From Bacillota bacterium (GTDB lineage Bacteria > Bacillota > Sulfobacillia > Sulfobacillales > Sulfobacillaceae): 60,284 bases of DNA. Positions within the stretch are counted from its first letter, which is position 1; each line of letters begins with the position of its first letter. The notes below the pieces were generated by a model that was not told where the DNA came from, searched no databases, and saw only the letters and a list, made by a program, of their open reading frames with translations. The stretch is from positions 106,579 to 166,862 of the forward strand of contig JAJZZA010000001.1 of assembly GCA_021797825.1 (NCBI GenBank). Direction: 5' to 3'. Below are positions 54,929-60,284 of this stretch, piece after piece. The translations under genes and the position numbers were made by a program.

Positions 54929-54937
54929 AGTATATCA
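54929..54937 (-). promoter_or_regulatory. Extended -10 promoter for the coiled-coil gene
   Basis: On the minus strand TGATATACT (TGn plus TATACT) lies about 25 bp before the start of the coiled-coil gene. Confidence 0.45.
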
Positions 54938-54969
54938 CGCATATCACCCAAGACGCCCGACTGCCGGGC

Positions 54970-55006
54970 GGGGCGCAAGGAACAAGCGCAAGCGGCCTTG
55001 CGCCCC
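54970..55006. other. 11-bp perfect hairpin
   Basis: GGGGCGCAAGG (54970-54980) and CCTTGCGCCCC (54996-55006) form a stem with a 15-nt loop in a 450-bp gap that otherwise holds no supported gene. It has no T run on either side. Confidence 0.5.
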
Positions 55007-55356
55007 AAGAGGCGGGTCGGGCACACCGCCCCCAGGGAGATGCGGGCGATTGCGCGCCGTTGCCGGCGCCGATCATCATATGGCACCGGGCGCAAAAGAT
55101 AACCGGAGAGCCGTTTGGCTCTCCGGGGAATCCGAACCCTCAGCCGATTCCGTGGCACGGCCACAATCCGTTCCGTGCGTTCCGCTAACAAATAGAGTAC
55201 ACCCAACAATGCGGCAAAGTCAATCGACGCCGAACTGCCGCGCGACACCGCCCTCCCGATCGAGGGCGCACGAGGACCATTGCTCCTCATCCTTTTGATC
55301 AGCGAACGATTTTGGCCGTGAAACCATCGTGGCACATGAAGGCTTCTTGGGTCGTT

Positions 55357-55599
55357 TCATCTCGCCAGGCCCTGGGTCTCGATGTGAACAAGCGCCCACA
55401 CGATAAAAAACACGAGAACCCAAATCCCGTCACCCCAGAGCAAGATGTCCGCCCAAGACAACACCGGTGGGGCTTCGGATGTTTCTGCGTCGAACCATTG
55501 CAGGTGCCAAAACGGCAACCACAAGGGGAGCAGGAGTCCGGCGGTTAAGACACGAAATAGAATGGCGAACCCGACAAGAAGGGTGTGACGAGTGTGCAT
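55357..55599 (-). CDS. Small membrane protein, tentative
   Basis: An 80-residue frame (LLVGFAILFRVLTAGLLLP, then ILLWGDGIWVLVFFIVWALV) with two or three transmembrane helices. ATG 55599 has no clear ribosome site and overlaps the start of the M50-like gene on the other strand. The same frame continues upstream for another 250 codons as the antisense of that gene; I take only this hydrophobic end as possibly real. Confidence 0.35.
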   Translation of the reverse strand: MHTRHTLLVGFAILFRVLTAGLLLPLWLPFWHLQWFDAETSEAPPVLSWADILLWGDGIWVLVFFIVWALVHIETQGLAR

Positions 55600-56154
55600 G
55601 CGCCGTGGATCCCATTGATCGGACGCGTTGTTTTGCTGATGGCGCTGTTGTTTTTGTGTCTCCTGATACATGAAGGGGGGCACGTGATCATGCGTCGCGT
55701 TCTGCGCTATTCCATCAAGTCCTGCCGCATCAATGGTCCACCGTGGGTCTGGCACAACGAGCGCATCTATATCGGATGGGGATGTCGTATGAGCCTTGTC
55801 ACCGGGGACGTTGTTCGCAATCGTCGGCACCAGTTGATAATTGCTATGGCCGGTAGTGGACTGCTGGTCCTCTTGGCAAGTATTACGGCAATTATTCGCA
55901 TGATCCGACCCATTCCTCTGATTTTTTGGGCCTTGCCCGCAATGGCAGGTATATTCGATCAGATCCCCATTTTCCCTCAGAGCGACGGGCGAAACGCGTG
56001 GCGAATGATAACATTTGGTTGGGCGCGTTGGTCCCGCGTTGTGGTGTTTTTGTCCTGGGTGATTCTGTCGAGTGCCATTTTTGTGGGACTCTTGGACCTT
56101 GTGCTGTTTTGGACGTTGAAACCGGTAATAGCGTTCAATGCTTCGGCTAGCTAG
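55585..56154 (+). CDS. M50-like membrane metalloprotease
   Basis: A 189-residue polytopic protein with the zinc motif HEGGH (residues 29-33) inside the first transmembrane helix, an HExxH in the setting LLIHEGGHVIMRR typical of site-2-protease (M50) enzymes. A second conserved-like motif is FPQSDGRNAW in a later helix, where M50 enzymes have the third ligand Asp. It is a small, PDZ-less form. The start is GTG 55585 with AGAAGG upstream. A second HELGH protein lies at 57.4 kb. Substrate unknown; the neighbours are membrane proteins. Confidence 0.6.
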   Translation: MTSVHAPWIPLIGRVVLLMALLFLCLLIHEGGHVIMRRVLRYSIKSCRINGPPWVWHNERIYIGWGCRMSLVTGDVVRNRRHQLIIAMAGSGLLVLLASITAIIRMIRPIPLIFWALPAMAGIFDQIPIFPQSDGRNAWRMITFGWARWSRVVVFLSWVILSSAIFVGLLDLVLFWTLKPVIAFNASAS

Positions 56155-56686
56155 TAAGACGCCGGCCAAGACGACAATCCACTGGGCAAACAATAGGATC
56201 CACACGAAAAAGGTCAGACGGGCAAGGGCTGAAATCTGAGGAGTTGGCAAACTCACTACAACCCCGATGATACCGAGCAACGTAGTGATCAAGACGCTCT
56301 GCGAAGAAGCAAACCACATCGTATCTACCATTAATGGGGTTTGGATCTCTTGGCCTTGGTGCGTCATCAAATACGGCGCGGTGGCAATCCCGCCGTCCGT
56401 TCGCGCTCTTCGAGCCCCGAAGGGGGATCGGGTTGGGGAGGGACCGCGCCTGCCTCCTTTCCGGGACGAGCGGCTTGGGTTAGGCGATACCCGTCGGAAA
56501 TCCGGTGCAGACTAATGCGCCCGTTAAGCATGCCGGATCGGAATCATCAAAATGGCGCCGTTTACGGCAGGCCCCTTGTTCCGTTTGCCCTACAATACGG
56601 GGCGAACTTTCGCAAAACGGGACGGCTCTCCTTGGAAAGGGGAGATGGGACGGAATGGGTGAGGATTAGCTATGAAGCGGAGTCTG
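56155..56686. other. Gap between M50-like gene and a membrane protein
   Basis: About 530 bp. The minus strand of 56370-56080 has a frame with two hydrophobic helices (LARLTFFVWILLFAQWIVVL) that may be a small membrane protein, but it lacks a ribosome site. A truncated copy of the omegaRNA-like 5' segment is at 56541-56577. Nothing else is recognised. Confidence 0.4.
56541..56577 (+). repeat. Second truncated 5' part of the omegaRNA-like repeat
   Basis: AATCATCAAAATGGCGCC followed by GTTTACGGCAGGCCCCTTG matches the first stem strand of the omegaRNA-like segments with a few changes. The rest of the element is absent. Confidence 0.5.
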
Positions 56687-57310
56687 CTAAAACCGCCACC
56701 GATAGACACTCAGCAGAGCCGCAACCATGATGGCGGCATAGCTGGCCGAATAGCGAAGGAGACGGTCCGGCGCAGGTGTCGCGACCAGCGGACGATGATA
56801 GAGTCCGTGAGCGATAGCGAGTCCGGCGAGGAGAAGGATTAACAGGGGCCAATTAGCGTGGGCCAAGGTGGCGATGCCGGCCGGGGCGGCGGCCAGTGGG
56901 AGCAGATACGCCAGAAAGCGTTGCGTGACCGGGGAGATGCGCCAGGAAGGGGACACCATGTCGGGCGAGACACATTCGAGCAGGACGATGGCGAAAAGAG
57001 AAAACAGCCAGGCCAGACCCGCCGTGGTTGTCCCGTGTGACCAAGAGAGAGCGCTGGCCGTGTGAAATAGCAGCAGACTGTTTGCCTGACTCAAAACGAT
57101 GCTGGCCACAAGCGACAGCAAGGCCGGGGCGATCCAGGTGTGTCCGCGGCGCAATCCCAATTGCCGATCGCGCAAGTAATAGACCAGGGTAGCGCCGGGT
57201 ACAAAATACATCACCGTAAGCAACGGGATAGGCGAATGAGCGGCGATCGTGAACATTGCGCCCAGCAGCCCCCCCAACACAAACCAGAACGTTTTGGACA
57301 AGCGTATCAC
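56687..57310 (-). CDS. Polytopic membrane protein, function unknown
   Basis: A 207-residue protein with about six hydrophobic helices (FWFVLGGLLGAMFTIA, ALLSLVASIVLSQANSLLLF, and others). No family is recognised. The start is GTG 57310, where GAAAGGA is very close; TTG 57301 is possible. It is divergent from the HELGH protease, which suggests a functional pair such as a protease and its membrane substrate, but that is inference. Confidence 0.6.
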   Translation of the reverse strand: MIRLSKTFWFVLGGLLGAMFTIAAHSPIPLLTVMYFVPGATLVYYLRDRQLGLRRGHTWIAPALLSLVASIVLSQANSLLLFHTASALSWSHGTTTAGLAWLFSLFAIVLLECVSPDMVSPSWRISPVTQRFLAYLLPLAAAPAGIATLAHANWPLLILLLAGLAIAHGLYHRPLVATPAPDRLLRYSASYAAIMVAALLSVYRWRF

Positions 57311-57432
57311 AATCCTTTCGGAAGGGCTGGCTCACGACCCGGCCGCGCTACGGTATTGTGCAGGAGTCCGGCGAGTGATATTGAAGCCATAAACAGACGG
57401 TGGGCATCCGGAAATCAGAGCCGCAGGTGCCA

Positions 57433-58161
57433 ATGCAGCACAGTGCTCACGGCGAGAATGATGAGACCGATACGCAGGCCGGCCCAAAGAGAGTACCCGA
57501 GGGGAGGGACATTGCCATCGAACGGGTCTTGGCTGCCATCGGGTTGGGAGTGACTGTGTTGGGGATAAATAGCCTGATTCACGAATTGGGCCACGCCCTG
57601 GCCGTTCGGTGGTACGGGGGCAGAGTCCGGTTCCTTATCATTGGAAGCCGCTTGCGCTGGCGGCGATTGCCGTGGATATGGTGGATGGTTCCGTGGGACG
57701 GTCGTATCCGGCACGGTGGTGTTGCATTCGAACGCCGATGGTGTGTCGACTGGGCTGGTCCCGCGGCTAACGGGTTGTTGGGGGTCGTGATGCTCCCGGC
57801 CGTCCATTGGCATCCGATAGGCGGGGGAGCCGCTGTGTTGCTGAGTTGGATAAGCGGCATCAGCAATCTCGTGTGGTACCGCCGCTCCGACGGGTGGGGG
57901 TGCTGGGTCCATCGGCACCGCAATATCTTTCCCGACATCTATCGCCATCCATGTGCTCCATCCCAAATACCAGAGCCATGGCCATCGCCGAGTGAGCGTG
58001 TTAAGCGATGGATGTCGGGGATTGTAATAGGGGGGCTCGTCATCGTATACTCCTCGCGTCTCACAATTGATGATTTAGGGAGCCGACTTGAAGACTGGGA
58101 ATTGAGATCTCCACGTCCCCATAGCGCGTCATCGAGCAGGAAACTATCGTTCAGTCCTTGA
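57433..58161 (+). CDS. M50-family membrane metalloprotease (site-2-protease-like)
   Basis: A 242-residue protein with the M50 zinc motif HELGH (residues 50-54) in SLIHELGHALAVRW, AGPAANGLLGVVM in the next helix, and SNLVWYRRSDGW carrying a probable third-ligand Asp. Charged N and C termini flank three or four helices. M50 proteases cut transmembrane substrates, often anti-sigma factors. The frame is open upstream to GTG 57400, but ATG 57433 has GCAGGTG in front. It is divergent from a six-helix membrane protein and 1.3 kb from a second M50-like gene. Confidence 0.65.
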   Translation: MQHSAHGENDETDTQAGPKRVPEGRDIAIERVLAAIGLGVTVLGINSLIHELGHALAVRWYGGRVRFLIIGSRLRWRRLPWIWWMVPWDGRIRHGGVAFERRWCVDWAGPAANGLLGVVMLPAVHWHPIGGGAAVLLSWISGISNLVWYRRSDGWGCWVHRHRNIFPDIYRHPCAPSQIPEPWPSPSERVKRWMSGIVIGGLVIVYSSRLTIDDLGSRLEDWELRSPRPHSASSSRKLSFSP

Positions 58162-58435
58162 AGGACTTCCGGATGCATTGGTGAGGAAAACCATCACAAC
58201 TTAGCCGCGAGAAGTATAACATCTTTGCGTCAATATTCCGGCTATTTAAATCGCCAATTGGCAGTTAGTTATTTGCGGAACCTACGCATGCGATGTTATC
58301 CTTGGTTGTGGGGACACCCGATTTCGACAAGAGCCATCCTTACAACCTGACCGATACGGGAGATTGTATTTCTCTTATTCGGTCGTAGAACGGCCCGGCA
58401 TGACGAAACTCAGCCCCCAAAAGGAGTGTGGTGGA
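58162..58435. other. AT-richer intergenic region before the amidase gene
   Basis: About 270 bp with clearly lower GC than the genes to the left. It holds short inverted repeats (CCAATTGG near 58256; a TGGTGAGGAAAACCATCA palindrome near 58180) and probably the promoter of the amidase gene. It marks the start of a low-GC segment. Confidence 0.4.
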
Positions 58436-59089
58436 ATGTTGAAGTTGAAGAAGAGTGTGGTGGCAAGTGGATTCTCACTTGCTTTAATAGCGACAACTTT
58501 GACTTCTACGGCTTGTTTTGCGAGTTATAATCGGAGTGCCGCAGTACAGTACGCGAACCAACACGCCTTATCTCCTAATACTCCGTGGTACCCCGTCTTT
58601 GGTGAGGACTGCACGAACTTTGTGTCGCAGGCTGTCTACAATGGAGGATTTCCTATGGTGTATGGAACATCTCCATCATGGTGGGAACATTCCTCCTATA
58701 ACACTCACACGGGAATCTGGAGTTATTCGTGGAGTCACGGATGGGCTGTTGCTGGTGACTATAGGCAATTTCTTATTAATTATTATCCTGGAGGGTATGA
58801 TCAAGGCGCAGTGAGTCCTGGAGCAGCACAATGGGCCACAACTCCCCCTTCGTACATGAACTTCCAGCCAGGAGATGTGACGTTCTACAACTGGGTTCCT
58901 TCAAAAGGTTTGGGCTATACTCATGCTGCCATCTCAGTAGGATGGGCGTATGACCCCTGGTACGGGTGGGCTGATACGGTGGATGAGCACACAAATAACC
59001 GGAAGCAAGTGTTGTGGTCACTGGCGGATTATAGCAACTATGATGCGACTCAGCTAGTGGATGTTATGCACATCAGCTCTAGCAATTAG
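58436..59089 (+). CDS. Secreted amidase-domain protein
   Basis: A 217-residue exported protein. Residues 1-29 are a signal peptide (KKSVVASGFSLALIATTLTS) with likely cleavage after CFA. The mature part starts YNRSAAVQYANQHALS, then GEDCTNFVSQAVYNGG with Cys59, and later YTHAAISVGW (His), matching the putative amidase domain (Amidase_6) of Firmicute cell-wall-acting proteins, with a Cys-His catalytic pair. GC is much lower than in flanking genes, suggesting recent transfer. ATG 58436 follows AAAAGGAG. Confidence 0.78.
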   Translation: MLKLKKSVVASGFSLALIATTLTSTACFASYNRSAAVQYANQHALSPNTPWYPVFGEDCTNFVSQAVYNGGFPMVYGTSPSWWEHSSYNTHTGIWSYSWSHGWAVAGDYRQFLINYYPGGYDQGAVSPGAAQWATTPPSYMNFQPGDVTFYNWVPSKGLGYTHAAISVGWAYDPWYGWADTVDEHTNNRKQVLWSLADYSNYDATQLVDVMHISSSN

Positions 59090-59110
59090 TTGGTAAAGGG
59101 AGGATAAGCC

Positions 59111-59719
59111 GTGAACAGATATCTCGCCACCTTCCTTCCCGTCCTCGGAGGCGCCTTGGGAGGTATTATTGTCGTGGGAGCCACGCTTCTCTTTACCACT
59201 GGGGCTAAACAATCCTACAGTCCTTCACCGGCAACAGTTGCACGTGTCAAGCAAGTCGTAGCTACCTACGAGAGATTCATTGCTCAGGCCAACGTACCGC
59301 CTGCTTCATATAGTCTAGCGGGAGAGGTTGTACCAAAAACTATAGCTCAAAATCTGGAACAACAACAAGTGGCAACCGCGGAACAATTGGTAAGTGCTAA
59401 ATCCGGGTTTTTAGCAGTGGTGGTTCAACAAGTACAAGGAGGGCAAGCATATCTTAGCAACAGCGTGCCTGGAGTTCGGATTGTATCATCGTCAGTACGC
59501 AATTTTCAGTTCAATAACGTGTCCATTACTTCTTCAGGTACAGCTTTGGTGCAATGCACTTTTGAGCGTCAAACTCATATGCTGCGTCTTGTAAAGGGAC
59601 ACTGGCAGCCGATCGTCCCACCGTGGTCCAAGGAATCCGATTCCCTCGACTTGGAACGCGTATCCCCAGGGGTATGGAAAATTACGGGCGTAAGCGCCAC
59701 GGTTACTAACAACGGGTAA
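59111..59719 (+). CDS. Membrane-anchored exported protein, function unknown
   Basis: A 202-residue protein with an N-terminal hydrophobic anchor (residues 9-30) and an outer domain rich in S, V and Q that has no motif I recognise. The start is GTG 59111 with GGAGGA upstream; it lies 21 bp after the amidase gene on the same strand and shares its low GC, so the two probably form one transferred unit. It could be an accessory or immunity-like partner of the amidase, but that is only context. Confidence 0.6.
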   Translation: MNRYLATFLPVLGGALGGIIVVGATLLFTTGAKQSYSPSPATVARVKQVVATYERFIAQANVPPASYSLAGEVVPKTIAQNLEQQQVATAEQLVSAKSGFLAVVVQQVQGGQAYLSNSVPGVRIVSSSVRNFQFNNVSITSSGTALVQCTFERQTHMLRLVKGHWQPIVPPWSKESDSLDLERVSPGVWKITGVSATVTNNG

Positions 59720-59787
59720 CTTGCCACTATCGTCAGTGCGAAGTGTCTTGGTTGGGCATTAGAGCGCGTTTGGCAGCTAACCGGTTT

Positions 59788-59935
59788 GATCATCGAAGTG
59801 GCACCGTTTACGAGAGACCCCTTGCTTTAGCTATGGGGTCAGTGGTGCTTTCCTCTTGCGCGCTCGATGCGCGAAAGAGGAAAACGTGTTCCTGGAGTGG
59901 ATGCCCCTAGCTTTAGCTATGGGGAGGATGTCCAC
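59788..59935 (+). ncRNA. omegaRNA-like structured segment, copy 2
   Basis: Nearly the same architecture as 23706-23871: the GGCACC/GGTGC outer stem, an inner GACCCC/GGGGTC hairpin, the CCTCTT...AAGAGG hairpin (with a shorter loop) and the terminal GTGGA-CCCC/GGGG-TCCAC right-end hairpin. Immediately after its end a second partial copy begins. Conservation of stems with different loops suggests selection on structure. No tnpB gene is adjacent. Confidence 0.6.
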
Positions 59936-60036
59936 GGGGTCAGTGGTGCCTTCCTCTTGCGCGCTCGATGCGCGGAAGAGGAAAACGTGTTCCTGGAGTG
60001 GATGCCCCTAGCTTTAGCTATGGGGAGGATGTCCAC
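59835..60036 (+). repeat. Tandem duplication, two 101-bp units
   Basis: Units 59835-59935 and 59936-60036 are 101 bp each and differ at two positions (GCTTTCC/GCCTTCC and CGAAAG/CGGAAG). Each unit ends exactly at the right-end motif. Confidence 0.85.
59936..60036 (+). ncRNA. omegaRNA-like structured segment, copy 3 (partial)
   Basis: Starts at GGGGTCAGTGG, lacking the 5' outer stem strand, and continues to the same right-end hairpin and GATGTCCAC. It is a tandem duplicate of 59835-59935 with two substitutions. Its downstream "guide" position is the start of the broken transposase. Confidence 0.55.
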
Positions 60037-60039
60037 TAT

Positions 60040-60284
60040 CCGGTCCGGGCGCTTTGGAACTCCGTGCTGGCCGGCATCGTCTTTCAACATGCCAGCAAGT
60101 CTCCGGCGCGAACTGGGGCGCAATGCGCAACTGCGGGCGCTGTGCGGGTTTCGGGGGGCCACGCCGCCGCGGGCCGCGACCTCCCCCCGCTTTCTCCAAC
60201 AGGTGCTGCGGGAGGAGTCGGCCATCACCGCCCTGTTCGACCAGCTGGTGGAATCCCTGCGCGCGATCCTCCCCGCGTTCGGGG
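60040..60284 (+). pseudogene. DDE-type transposase fragment, frameshifted, runs off the window
   Basis: The first frame reads YPVRALWNSVLAGIVFQH, then a frame shift near 60090, then SLRRELGRNAQLRALCGF and later FLQQVLREESAITALFDQL. This is the N-terminal part of an IS4/IS5-like transposase. The omegaRNA-like right end lies directly before it, in what would be its coding region, so an IS605-type element apparently inserted into it. The remainder lies beyond the window. Confidence 0.55.

Noticed and set aside
55357-56370. Single 337-residue minus-strand protein
   Set aside because: Its middle is the low-complexity antisense of a frame with an HEGGH zinc motif; there is no ribosome site at its start, so I kept the plus-strand protease and only the hydrophobic end.
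59835-60036. CRISPR-like repeat pair
   Set aside because: Units are 101 bp, directly abutting with no spacer, and each ends in an IS605-type hairpin; this is a tandem duplication, not an array.

Overview
This 60 kb window looks like the chromosome of a moderately high-GC, acidophilic Gram-positive bacterium, most likely a Sulfobacillus-type Firmicute. This is inferred from Shine-Dalgarno-rich starts with frequent GTG and TTG codons, a Bacillus-like hemE-hemH-hemY order, YtxG/YtxH-like stress proteins, a YtpB-type sesquarterpene synthase, a tricorn protease, and many decayed TnpB-like remnants. Species identity cannot be settled without a database search.

Layout. 0.2-8.9 kb: peptidase, alcohol dehydrogenase, MFS exporter, argF with a promoter/ARG-box, then fur translationally coupled to an ArsC/Spx-like gene whose catalytic-cysteine codon is an in-frame TGA (a candidate selenoprotein), then moeA coupled to a beta-lactamase-like gene on the other strand. 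9-23 kb: TauE exporter, diiron protein, mobAB, HAD phosphatase, a serine-less alpha/beta hydrolase, DMT transporter and SirB1 pair, Nudix, YtxGH, and glycosyltransferase-GtrA. 23-37 kb: a PLP sulfur-amino-acid enzyme, J-domain protein, exonuclease plus RecQ helicase, YtpB, tricorn protease, and the haem genes hemE-cpfC-cgoX. 37-50.8 kb: a PadR-MMPL divergent pair, two peptidases, a lone nucleotidyltransferase, nitrilase, homoserine O-acyltransferase, an isocitrate-dehydrogenase-like protein and a beta-propeller protein.

50.8-60.3 kb is an accessory island. It carries a large serine recombinase with two small upstream genes, a repeat-built coiled-coil membrane protein, two M50-like membrane metalloproteases interleaved with polytopic membrane proteins, and two low-GC exported proteins (one an amidase-domain protein). 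It ends in structured repeats resembling the right end/omegaRNA of IS200/IS605 (TnpB) elements, followed by a broken DDE-type transposase.

Between the genes lie long non-coding stretches (2.9-3.7, 13.3-14.3, 23.2-24.6, 41.2-41.6, 43.9-44.5, 45.9-46.8, 50.8-52.1 kb). Several hold decayed TnpB zinc ribbons or tails, and three omegaRNA-like copies occur with no intact tnpB in the window. The strongest leads are the TGA-containing ArsC-like gene, the orphan omegaRNA-like copies (one pair duplicated in tandem), and the M50-protease/membrane-protein island next to the serine recombinase.
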